A DNA stretch of 64,000 bases. Source: Mycobacterium shigaense (GTDB taxonomy: Bacteria; Actinomycetota; Actinomycetes; Mycobacteriales; Mycobacteriaceae). The stretch is from contig NZ_AP018164.1 in NCBI RefSeq assembly GCF_002356315.1, positions 2,294,001 to 2,358,000 of the forward strand, in the 5' to 3' direction. The notes beneath the pieces are model-generated. The model was not told the origin of the DNA, made no database searches, and was given only the letters and a program-made list of their open reading frames with translations. Positions within the stretch are counted from its first letter, which is position 1. Each line of letters begins with the position of its first letter. The translations under genes and the position numbers were made by a program. Shown one piece after another: positions 12,601 to 31,100 of this stretch.

Positions 12601-15600
12601 ATGCCGGATGCGGCCGCGCTGACGTTCCAGGGTCGTTCGATGACCTATCGGGAGCTTGACGAGGCGTCGAATCGCTTGGCGCACGTGCTTTCTGTCCGGG
12701 GAGCGGGCCCCGGTGAGCGGGTGGCGTTGTTGTTGCCGCGGTCGGCTCAGGCGATTGTGGCGATCATGGCGGTGCTCAAGACGGGGGCGGCGTATCTGCC
12801 GATGGATCCCGCGCACCCGGTGTCGCGCACGCGTTTCATGCTTGGCGACGCGGCGCCGGTCGCGGCGGTGACCACCGCCGAGTTGCGCGAGCGTTTTGAC
12901 GGTTACGACGTGGCAATCGTCGATGTCAACGATCCCGGCCTCGCCGGTCAGGCCAGCACTGCGTTGATGGGGCTGAGCGCCGACGATGTTGCGTACATCA
13001 TTTACACCTCGGGTACGACGGGTACGCCGAAAGGTGTTGCGGTGACGCATCGTAACGTGGTCCGGTTGCTGGAGGCGCTGGACGCGGAGCTGGAGTTGGG
13101 TCAGGTGTGGTCGCAGTGCCATTCGCTGGCTTTCGACTTCTCGGTGTGGGAGATCTTCGGTGCGTTGTTGGGTGGGGGCCGGGTGGTGGTGGTGCCCGAC
13201 GCGGTGGTGCGTTCGCCCGAAGATCTGCATGCGTTGCTGGCTGCCGAGCATGTGGGTGTGTTGAGTCAGACGCCGTCGGCGTTTTATGCGTTGCAGACCG
13301 CGGATGCGCTCTCGCCGGAGTTGGGTCATCAGCTGAAGTTGCAGACCGTGGTGTTTGGTGGGGAAGCCCTTGAGCCGCAGCGGCTTTCGGCGTGGATGCA
13401 TAACCATCCCGGGCCGCCGCGGCTGATCAATATGTATGGCATCACCGAGACGACGGTGCACGCGTCGTTCCGCGAGATCGTCGACGCCGATGTAGAGACT
13501 GCCGTGAGCCCGATCGGGGTGCCGCTGGATCACCTTGGCTTTTTCGTGCTCGATGGCTGGTTGCGGCCGGTGGCCGCTGGTGTCGTGGGCGAGTTGTATG
13601 TGGCGGGTGCGGGTCTGGCTTCCGGTTATATCGGTCGGCCGGATTTGTCGTCGACGCGGTTTGTGGCGTGCCCCTTCGGTGGGGCAGGTGAGCGGATGTA
13701 TCGCACCGGGGATCTGGTGCGTTGGGGTGCTGACGGGCAGCTGCGTTACGTCGGGCGCGCTGACGAGCAGGTCAAGATCCGCGGCTACCGCATCGAGCTG
13801 GGCGAAATCCGTTCGGCCCTGGCCGATTTGGAGGGTGTCGAGCAGGCGGTGGTGATCGCCCGCGAGGACCGTCCCGGCGACAAGCGGCTGGTGGGTTATG
13901 TGACCGGTGAGGCGGACCCTGTCGAGCTGCGCGCTCAGCTGGGCGAGCGGTTGCCGGCCTACATGGTGCCCGCTGCGGTGGTGGCCGTGGAGGTCTTGCC
14001 GTTGACGGTCAACGGCAAGCTGGATGTTCGGGCCTTGCCGGCTCCGGAATACCAGGAGAGCGGCGGCGGCTATCGGGCGCCGGTGACGGCGGTCGAAGAG
14101 ATCCTGGCCGGCATCTATGCCCAGGTGTTGGGCTTGGAGCGGGTGGGCGTGGACGATTCGTTCTTCGATCTGGGTGGCGACAGTATTTTGTCGATGCAGG
14201 TGGCCGCTCGGGCGCGGGCGGCCGGCGTGTTGTGCCGTCCGCGTGACATTTTCGTTGAGCAGACGGTGGCCCGGTTGGCGACTGTGGTCACGGTCGCCAG
14301 CGCCGAGGATCTGCTGGCCGACGAGGGCATCGGGCCGGTGGTGAGCACGCCGATCATGCACTGGCTCAAGAGTGTTGATGGGCCGGTGGAGCAGTTCAAC
14401 CAGACCGTGGTGCTGGACGCGCCGGCTGGTGTCACCCGCGACGACGTGGTGGTGGTGCTGCAGGCGCTGCTGGATCGCCACGCGATGCTGCGGCTGCGTG
14501 TCGATGAGCAGTGGTCGCTGACCGTGCCCGAGGTGGGCACGGTGGACGCCGCGATGTGCGTGGAGTCGGTGCAGGAGCTGTCCGATGCGGAACTGATCGC
14601 GGGTCGGTGCAGGTTGGATCCGGCCGCGGGGGTGATGCTGAGCGCGCTGTGGGCGGAGTCGACGCGGCAGTTGGCGTTGATTGTTCATCACCTGGCTGTT
14701 GACGGGGTGTCGTGGCGGGTGCTGCTCGAGGACCTCAACATCGCCTGGGCCCAGCACCACAGCGGGCAGGCCATCGAATTGCCCACCGGTGGAACGTCGT
14801 TCGCTCGTTGGTCGCTGCTGCTCGATGAACACGCCCGCCGTCCCGCCGTCGTCGATCAGGCCGAGGCCTGGCGGCAGGTGGCGGCCACCAACGCGGTGTT
14901 GCCGGCCGTGCAGCCCGAGGATACGTATGACACCGCGCAGACGTTGTCGGTGTCGTTGGATGTCGAGACCACGCGGTCGCTGCTGGGTGAGGTGCCCGCG
15001 GCGTTCCACGCCGGCGTCAACGACATCTTGCTGATCGCCTTCGGTTTGGCCCTTCGGGAGCTTCGCGGCGTTGCTGGGCCGATCGGGATCGATGTCGAGG
15101 GTCATGGGCGCCACGAGGAGTTGTCCTCGGAGGTCGACCTGTCGCGCACGGTGGGTTGGTTTACCACCAAGTACCCGGTGGCGTTGAACGTGGGCGGCCT
15201 GGATTGGTCCCAGATCGCTTCTGGTGCAGCGGCGTTGGGGACGTTGGTCAAGGACGCCAAGGAGCAGTTGCGCGCGCTGCCCGACCCGTTGACCTACGGG
15301 TTGCTGCGCTACCTGAACCCTGATGTCGAGCTCGGGGAGTCGGACCCGTCGATCGGGTTCAACTACCTGGGCCGCATGGGTGGCGCCGCGGAGCTGTCCG
15401 ACGACCTGTGGCGGTTGGGCCCCGACGGTTTGACCCGGGGTGCGGCCACCGTGGTGCCCCTGCCGCTGGCCCACTCCCTGGAGCTCAACGCGGTCACCCT
15501 CGACGACGAGTCCGGGCCCCAGTTGCAGGCCAACTGGACCTGGGCCGCCTCGGCGCTCGATGCCGTAGAAATCGACCGGCTCCACGAACTGTGGTTCGAG

Positions 15601-16954
15601 GCGCTGGCCGGGATCTGCGCCTATGTGCGCGGCGGCGGTGGCGGCCTGACTCCGTCGGATCTGGCGCCGGCGCGGTTGAGCCAGCAGCAGATCGACGAGA
15701 TCGAGCGCGAATACGACCTCGCCGACGTGCTGCCGTTGACCCCGCTGCAGCAGGGCCTGTTCTTCCACACCAGCATCACGCACGGCAGCGGTGACGACCT
15801 GGGTGATCTGTACGCCGTGCAGCTGTGCGTGACGTTGACCGGCCCGCTGGACGCGCAGCGCCTGCATGACGCGGTGCAGTCGGTCGTGCGCCGGCATCCG
15901 CACCTGGTGGCCCGGTTCAGTGACCACTACGACGAGCCCGTCCAGATCATCCCGGCCGAACCGGCGGCGCCGTGGCGCTACCTCGAGCTCGAGGGCGACG
16001 CCCTCGAGGCGCAGGTGGAGCGGGTGTGTGCGGCCGAGCGTGCGGCGATCTGCGATCTGGCCCATCAGCCCGCGTTCCGGGCGGCGCTGCTGCGTACCGG
16101 CGAGGACCGGCACCGGTTTGTGCTGACCAATCATCACATCGTGATGGACGGTTGGTCGAAACCGATTCTGCTGCAAGAGATTTTCGCAGGTTACTATGGC
16201 CAGCAGCTGGGAACGCCCACCTCCTACCGACGGTATGTGTCCTGGTTGTCCGAGCGCGACAAGCCCGCCGCCGAAGCGGCCTGGGCCGAGGTGTTCGCCG
16301 GCTTCGACCACCCGGCGCTGGTCGCGGAGGCCGGTCGGGAACGGTTGGGGCGCCGCGATGTTGCCTCGTTCACCGTGCCCGCCGAGACCACCGCGGCGCT
16401 GGGCGAGCTGGCCCGCTCGCAGCACACGACGGTCAACACCGTGCTGCAGGCCGCCTGGGCGCAGCTGCTGGTCTGGCTGACCGGTCGCCACGACGTCGCC
16501 TTCGGCACGGCCGTGTCCGGCAGGCCCACGGAAGTGGCCGGGGCGGACTCGATGGTCGGGTTGCTGATCAACACCGTGCCGGTGCGCGCGAGCATCAACG
16601 CCTCGACCACCATCGCCGACCTGATCGAGCAGCTGCAGGGCGCCTACAACGACACCCTCGAGCACCAGCACTTGGCGCTGCGCGACATTCACCGGGTCAC
16701 GGGTCACGACCAGCTGTTCGACACCCTGTTCGTCTACGAGAACTACCCGATCGACACGAGCGCGCTGGTGGGGAGCAACGGGTTGGCCGTGGCCGACTAC
16801 ACGAGTCGGGAGTACAATCACTATCCGCTGACGGTGCAGGCGGTGCCCGGGCACGAGATCGGTCTTCGCGTCGAATACGACACCGAGCTGTTCACCACCA
16901 CCCGCATCGAAAAACTCATCCAACGGCTCCAGCGCGTACTGGTGGCCATGACCG
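6440..16954 (+). repeat. Direct repeat unit 1 (mbtH-NRPS), partner 24955-35484
   Basis: mbtH-mps1 is repeated in the same orientation about 18.5 kb downstream. Sub-blocks 6760-8605 (about 1.85 kb) and 12589-16754 (about 4.17 kb) show no difference from 25278-27123 and 31119-35284 in translations on either strand or in the places I compared base by base. The stretch between them is a mosaic of identical and diverged patches. The offset grows from 18518 to 18530 through small in-frame length changes. Confidence 0.9.
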
Positions 16955-16970
16955 CTTCAGGGCAGGACTC

Positions 16971-16974
<4 letters not shown>
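6655..16974 (+). CDS. mps1: NRPS, modules 1-2 plus condensation domain of module 3 (Mps1-like)
   Basis: This 3439-residue non-ribosomal peptide synthetase has the order C1 (about 38-460; HHIAIDG at 168), A1 (485-970), T1 (LGGDS, Ser1006), E1 (1060-1500; HHLAVDG), C2 (1520-1950; HHIVLDG), A2 (1975-2470), T2 (Ser2510), E2 (2565-3000), C3 (3020-3430). An N-terminal C domain with no upstream module suggests lipoinitiation with an acyl chain. Each A domain shows the full core motifs (YTSGTTG, YRTGDL, NGKLD). Reading the pocket residues against GrsA positions gives D-V-W-G-M-A-A-V-Y-K for A1 and D-F-W-S-V-G-M-V-H-K for A2. The A2 code closely resembles the threonine code DFWNIGMVHK. Both modules epimerise, so D-residue 1 and D-(allo)Thr 2 are expected, as in GPLs. 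The protein ends after C3, and the matching A domain begins the next gene. The GTG start overlaps the mbtH stop, and the stop overlaps the next ATG. Confidence 0.93.
8606..8934 (+). other. Exchanged A1 pocket segment, Mps1 version
   Basis: This segment encodes the A1 region between core motif A3 (YTSGTTG) and A5 (YGPTET), which holds almost all substrate-contacting residues. Flanking DNA matches the second NRPS, but this stretch of about 329 bp does not. Phrases such as [11 protein letters not shown] and [11 protein letters not shown] are shared with A4 of Mps2, which points to an A4-like origin. Confidence 0.8.
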
Positions 16975-24596
<7,622 letters not shown>

Positions 24597-24602
<6 letters not shown>

Positions 24603-24626
24603 CGCGCGAATGGTCGCGCGTTACAG
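24597..24626 (+). terminator. Strong hairpin terminator after mps2
   Basis: Perfect 13-bp inverted repeat CTGTAACGCGCGA / TCGCGCGTTACAG around a 4-nt ATGG loop. The left arm contains the mps2 TAA stop. No T tract follows, as is common for mycobacterial intrinsic terminators. It separates the mps1-mps2 operon from the second mbtH-NRPS unit. Confidence 0.75.
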
Positions 24627-24942
24627 CACGGCTTGCCCTGGATTCACCGGGGCGGAGGGGTGGTGGGGCCAGGCGTGGAGATGGTCCATCGCGGGGAAAT
24701 CCCCAGTGATTGCTGTGGCGGTTCTGTGCTAAGGCTCGCCAAACGCTAAGAGTTTTTCGGCTGTGTGCGATGTCGCAGATGGTCCCTTAGCTGCGGCGAT
24801 ACCCACATCTCGTGGGTGAAGTGGGCGGTGGCGACTGTGACCAAGGACAACGAAAACTTTCCCGAAACCCCAAACTGACCCTGCCGCGCTCCCGTATCGT
24901 TTGGGCGGTTGGATTCATATCAACTGAGGGTCTGGGGAGCTG
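24627..24942 (+). promoter_or_regulatory. Intergenic region with promoter for second mbtH-NRPS unit
   Basis: This is 316 bp without a plausible gene. The block at 24874-24912 (AACTGACCCTG, then GTATCGTTTGGG, then GGTT) matches the one upstream of mbtH copy 1. It has TATCGT at 24895-24900 as the likely -10 and leaves a leader of about 35-45 nt. The upstream hairpin and TATAGT of copy 1 are missing here, so the two units may be regulated differently. The mbtH GTG has GGGGAG just upstream. Confidence 0.55.
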
Positions 24943-25173
24943 GTGAGCGTCAATCCGTTCGACGACGAGAATGGCAGCTTTTTCGTCTTGGTCAACGACG
25001 AAGAGCAGCACAGTCTGTGGCCGGTGTTCGCCGATGTTCCGGCTGGGTGGCGGGTGGTTTTTGGGGAAGCCGACCGCGCTGCGTGCTTGGACTACATCGA
25101 ACAGAACTGGACTGACATCCGCCCTAAGAGTCTGCGCGAAAGGCTGGCAGGGGGCAGGAGTTTTGATAACTGA
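24943..25173 (+). CDS. MbtH-like protein, copy 2
   Basis: This 76-residue MbtH-family NRPS partner has all family signatures intact, including [13 protein letters not shown] with the conserved Arg that copy 1 has lost. The GTG start has GGGGAG 3-4 nt upstream. It is near-identical to copy 1 from about residue 5 to 52 and diverges a little after that. It precedes the second NRPS by 44 nt, whereas copy 1 overlaps its NRPS. It is inferred to activate the A domains of the second NRPS, and perhaps also those of Mps1 and Mps2. Confidence 0.95.
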   Translation: MSVNPFDDENGSFFVLVNDEEQHSLWPVFADVPAGWRVVFGEADRAACLDYIEQNWTDIRPKSLRERLAGGRSFDN

Positions 25174-28100
25174 GCCAGCTGGGCATCTGAATAACGGGTC
25201 GAGCTTTGGGGGATCAAATGAAGCTTGATGATCGAGCGCCTGTGGAGCTCTGGGGGAGCCCAATCGATCACGGCGATGATCTCGCGTTTCCATTAACGCG
25301 GGGGCAGTTGGATATTTGGCTTGCGCAAGAGACGGGGTTGTCGTCAACGGAGTGGCAGCTTGGTCTTTTCGTGCGGATTGATGGCGTGGTGCAGCGGGGT
25401 TCGCTTGAGTGGGCTATTCGCCGGGTGGTGCAGGAGGCTGAGCCTGCTCGTGCTGCCTTTTTTGAGGTTGATGGTCGTGTTTTCCAACGTGCGGTGGACT
25501 ACCCGGATGTAGAACTGGCGTTTTACGACCTGACCGGTTCGGATAACGCGGTTCAAGAGGCCCGGGATATCGCGTTGTCGATTCAGCGTACTCCGATGCC
25601 GTTGACGGGTCCGTTATTTAGATTCGCCTTGTTCAAGACGCGGTCGGCTGAGTTTTATCTGCTGGCGTGCGCGCATCACATTGCCATTGACGGAACTGGT
25701 GTGGTGTTGGTGGGGCAGCGTATTGCGTCGGTGTATTCGGCGATTGTTTCTGGTGCGCCGTTGCCGACGGGTTTGTTCGGGTCGCTGCAAGACCTGGTCG
25801 ATAGCGAATTGGCCTATGAATCCTCTGATGACTATCGCCAGGACGAGGTGTACTGGACGCAGAATCTGCCGGCCGAGAGCACGGGTGATTTCGCGTTGGA
25901 GGCCGCCGAGCGTGATCCGTGGCCGTCGGCGCCGGTGCAGGTGGATCCTGCGCTGGTGGGCCGGGTCGAGGAGTTGGCTCGTGGCTGGGATGTGCCGCGG
26001 ACGGCGGTGATCACTGCGGCGTGCGCGCTGTTGGTGCGTGGCTTCAGCGGTGAGGGTGCTGAGGTGGTGTTCGATTTCCCGGTTAACCGCCGGGTCAGCC
26101 CGGAGGCTAAGACGCTGCCTGGCATGGTGGCCGGGGTGGTGCCGCTGGTGATCAGTGTGTCGCCGCAGAAGACTGTCGCTGAGTTGTGCGAGCACGTGAA
26201 CGTGCGGATTCGGGAAGCGGTGGCGCATCAGCGGTTCCCGGTGCATGCGTTGGAGCGTAAGGCGCGGGGGTCGGGTCGGCTGGCTGAGCGTACGAACCTG
26301 AACTTTATTCCTGCGGGTTTTAGCCTGCCTTTTGGCGGTGCGATGGCCACGGCGTCTTACACGAACTCTGGTCAGGTGGGTGGTTTCGGGCTGATCTTTT
26401 CTGCCGACGGCGACGAGTTGTTCTTGAGTACGGCTGGTGCTGGTGGGCCGTTGTCGAATTTTGAGGTCGTTGACTTGGCGCGGCGTCTTGAGCAGGTGCT
26501 GGCAGAGATGGTGGCGGACCCGTCGCGGCGGCTGTCGTCGATCGACGTGCTCGATGCCGGCGAGCAAGCCGGCCTGGACGAGTTCGGAAACCGGGCGGTG
26601 CTTGCCGAAGTGGCCACGCCGAGGTCGATCCCGGCGTTGTGGGCTGAGCAGGTCGAGCGGGTCGGGCAGTCGGTGGCGTTGAGGTGTGGTGAGCGGTCGC
26701 TGACTTATCGTGAGCTGGACGAGGTCTCGAACCGGTTGGCGCATCTGCTGGCCGGCCGGGGCGTGGGGCCGGGCGAATGCGTGGCGTTGCTGTCGCCGCG
26801 CTCGGCCGAGGCGATCGTCGGGATCCTGGCGGTGCTCAAGACCGGTGCGGCGTACCTGCCGATCGATCCGAACCTGCCTGCGGCGCGGTTGCAGTTCATG
26901 GTGGCCGACGCCACGCCCCTGGCGGCGCTGACGGTCGGCGACTTGGCCGAGCGCTTCGAGGGCTGTGAGTTGGCCGTCGTCGACATCAACGACCCGGCCG
27001 TCGCCGACCAGCCCAGCACGCCGCTGCCCGTCCCGGCGCCGGACGACATCGCCCACATCATCTACACCTCCGGCACCACCGGCGTCCCGAAGGGTGTCGC
27101 CGTCACCCACCACAACGTCACCCGGCTGTTCGAGTCGTTCCACCCGGGCCTGGACCCCACGGGCGTGTGGACGCAAGGCCATTCGCTGGCCTTCGACTTT
27201 TCGGTGTGGGAGATCTGGGGCCCGCTGCTGCACGGCGGCCGTCTGGTCGTGGTGCCCGAGTCGGTGGCGGGTTCGCCCGACGACTTGCAGGCTCTGCTGG
27301 TCTCCCAGCAGGTCAGCGTCCTGAGCCAGACACCCACTGCGGTCGCGACACTGTCCACCGAGGGCCTGCAGTCGACCGCCCTGGTCGTCGCCGCCGAGGC
27401 CTGCCCGGCCGAAGTGGTCGACCGTTGGGCCCCCGGCCGCGTGATGGTCAACGGCTACGGGCCGACCGAGACCACGGTGTACGCGGCCATGAGCGCACCC
27501 CTGCAGTCGGGATCCGGGGCGGTGCCGATCGGGTCGCCGGTGCCGGGTGCGGCGCTGTTCGTGCTGGACGCCTGGTTGCGCCCGGTGCCCGCCGGCGTGG
27601 TCGGCGAGCTCTACGTCGCCGGCCGCGGCGTGAGCGCCGGATACATCCGGCGCTCGGGGCTGACGGCATCGCGGTTCGTGGCCTGCCCCTTCGGCAAGGC
27701 GGGGGAGCGGATGTACCGCACCGGCGACCTGGTGCGCTGGGGTGCCGACGGTCAGCTGCGCTACCTGGGCCGCGCCGACGAGCAGGTCAAGATCCGCGGC
27801 TACCGCATCGAACTCGGCGAAGTACAGGCAGCGCTGGCCGGGCTGGACGGCGTCGAGCAGGCGGCGGTGATCGCCCGCGAGGATCGCCCCGGCGACAAGC
27901 GCCTCGTCGGCTACATCACCGGAACCGCGGACCCCGCGGAGGCGCGCGCCGAACTGGCCGAGCGGCTGCCGGCGTACATGGTGCCGACCGCGGTCGTGGC
28001 CGTCGAGGCCATGCCGCTGACGGCGAACGGCAAGCTCGACCGCCGCGCGCTGCCGGCGCCGGAATACCGCGGTGGCGGCTACCGGGCTCCGTCGACCGTG

Positions 28101-31100
28101 GTGGAGGAGATCCTGGCCGGCATCTACGCCCAGGTGTTGGGTCTTGAGCGCGTCGGCGTCGACGACTCCTTCTTCGACCTGGGCGGCGACAGCATTCTGT
28201 CGATGCAGGTGACCGCCCGGGCGCGGGCCGCCGGAGTGCTCTGCCGCCCCCGCGACATTTTCGTCGAGCAGACCGTCGCCCGGTTGGCGCAAGTCGCCAC
28301 GGTCGCCACCGAGGTCGAGGGCGTGGTCGACGAGGGCGTGGGCCCCGTGGCGGCCACCCCGATCATGCGCTGGCTGCGCAGCGTCGAGGGCCCGGTGGAG
28401 CAGTTCAACCAGACCGTGGTGGTCGACGCGCCGGCCGGCGTGACGCACGCCGACGTGGTGACGGTGCTGCAGGGGCTGGTGGATCGGCACGCGATGTTGC
28501 GGCTGCGCGTCGGGGACGACGGTGCCGGCGGCTGGTCGCTGACGGTGCCCGAGCCCGGCTCGTTGGACATGCACGGCTGCGTGCACACGGTCGACGTGCT
28601 CTCGGATGAGGCGCTGGTGGCGGCCCGCGCGACGCTGAACCCGGCCGACGGCGTCGTGGTGAGCGCGGTGTGGGCGGAGTCGACGCGCCAGTTGGCGTTG
28701 ATCATTCATCACCTGGCCGTCGACGGGGTGTCGTGGCGGGTGCTGCTGGAAGACCTCAACATCGCCTGGGCCCAGCACCACAGCGGTCAGCCGGTGTCGT
28801 TGCCGACGGGCGGGACGTCGTTCGCCCGCTGGTCCACGCTGCTGAGCGAGCACGCCCGCGAGGCCGCGGTCGTGGACTCCGCCGGGGTGTGGCGGGAGAT
28901 CGCAGCCACGCCGGCCGCCTTGCCCGCCCCGGCAGCCGAGGACACCTACGCCTCGGCGCAGAACTTGACGGTGTCGTTGGATGTGGAGACGACGCGGCTG
29001 TTGCTGGGTGAGGTTCCGGCGGCGTTCCACGCCGGCGTCAACGACATCTTGTTGATCGCATTCGGCCTCGCCTGGGCGCAATTCCTGGACACCGCCACCC
29101 CGATCGGCATCGACGTCGAGGGCCACGGGCGCCACGAAGAGCTGTCGGCCGATGTGGATCTGTCGCGCACGGTGGGGTGGTTCACCACCAAGTTCCCGGT
29201 GGCGCTGAGCGTCGGCGGGCTGGATTGGGCCGCGGTCCTCGCCGGTGACGCCCGGCTGGGCGCGCTGGTCAAGGCCGTCAAGGAGCAGTTGCGGGCCCTG
29301 CCCGACCCGTTGAGTTACGGGCTGCTGCGGTACGTCAATTCCGACGTCGAGTTGGCCGGGGCGGACCCGGTGATCGGGTTCAATTACCTGGGCCGCATGG
29401 GCGGCGCCGCGGAGCTGTCCGAGCAGTTCTGGCGCGTGGGCCCCGACGGCCTGTTCAGCGGGGCGGCCACCGTGGTAGCGATGCCGCTGGCCCACACCGT
29501 CGAGCTCAACGCTGTCACCCTGGACACCGACGCCGGGCCGCACCTGCAGGCGAACTGGACCTGGGCGGCGTCGGTGTTGGACGACGCCCAGATCAGCCAG
29601 CTGAGCCGGTTGTGGTTCGAGGCGCTGGCCGGGATCTGCACGCACGTGCACAGCGGTGGCGGCGGGCTGACTCCATCGGACCTGACGCCGGCCCGGTTGA
29701 GCCAGCCCGAGATCGACGACCTCGAGCGCCAGCACAAGATCGCCGACGTGCTGCCCCTGACGCCGCTGCAGCAGGGCTTGTTCTTCCATGCCAGCGCGAC
29801 CGACGACGTCGACGACATGGGCGAGCTGTACGCCGTGCAGCTGGAGATCGGTCTCGCCGGAGCCCTGGACGCGCAGCGCCTGCGTGAGGCGGTGCAGTCG
29901 GTGGTGCGCCGGCACCCGCACCTGGTGGCCCGGTTCTACGACCAGTTCGACGAGCCGGTTCAGGTCATTCCGGCCGATCCGGCCATGGCCTGGGAGTACA
30001 TCGAACTGGACGGCGTCGACGGCGACGCTCAGGCCGAGCAGGTCGACCAGACCTGCGCGGCCGAGCGTGCCGCGATCTGCGACCTGGCCAACGAGCCGGC
30101 GTTCCGTGCGGCGCTGCTGCGCACCGGCGCGGACCAGCACCGGCTGGTGCTGACTTTCCACCACATCGTGGTCGACGGTTGGTCGATGCCGATCCTGCTG
30201 CAGGAAATCTTCGCCGGCTACTACGGGCACACACTGGGTGCGCCGGTGCCCTATCGCCGGTTCGTGACGTGGCTGGCCGAGCGTGACCGGGCGGCGGCCG
30301 AGGCGGTTTGGGGCGAAGTGCTGGCCGGGTTCGACACCCCCACCCTGGTGGGCCCGCCGGAGAAGCTGACGCACGGACAGCGCAGCGTCGCCTCGTTCAC
30401 GGTGTCTGCCGAGATGACGGAGGCGCTGGGTGAGCTGGCCCGTGCGCAGCGCACGACGGTCAACACGGTGCTGCAGGCCGCGTGGGCTCAGCTGCTGTGC
30501 GGCCTGACCGGTCGCCAGGATGTGGCGTTCGGTGCCGCGGTGTCCGGTCGGCCGACCGACATGGTCGGTGCTGAGTCGATCGTCGGGCTGTTGATCAATA
30601 CGGTCCCGGTGCGGGCCAACCTGACGTCGGCCACCACCACCGCGGAGCTGCTCGACCAGCTGCAGACCGCGCACAACGACACGGTCGAGCATCAGCACCT
30701 GGCGCTGCGGGATATCCACCGCATCACCGGGCTTGACCAGCTGTTCGATACCTTGTTCGTCTACGAGAACTACCCGGTCGACGCGTCGGCGCTGGGCGAC
30801 ATCAACGGCCTGTCGATCACCGACTTCACCAATCGTGAGTACAATCACTACCCGCTGACCATGGCCGCCTTGCCGGGTCAGGAGCTGGGCTTGCGCGTGG
30901 AGTTCGACACCGAGGTGTTCGACGACGCGGCGATCGAGGCCCTCATGGAGCGGTTGCGACGGGTGTTGGCGGCCATGACCGCGGACCCGGAGCGGCACCT
31001 GTCGTCGATCGATCTGCTCGACGACCGCGAGCACGCACGACTCGACGGGTGGGGCAACCGCGAGGTGGTCGGTCAATCCGAGGCCGACGCACCGTCGATC

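Noticed and set aside
10297..16923. A 2208-codon open frame on the minus strand opposite mps1, and a 3207-codon one opposite the second NRPS (25614-35237)
   Set aside because: Arg/His/Gln-rich translation with no domain. It is a by-product of G/C-biased third positions in the NRPS genes on the other strand.
25206..25217. TTG at 25206 as start of the second NRPS
   Set aside because: ATG 25218 has GGGGGA at good spacing. TTG would leave that ribosome site inside the gene.
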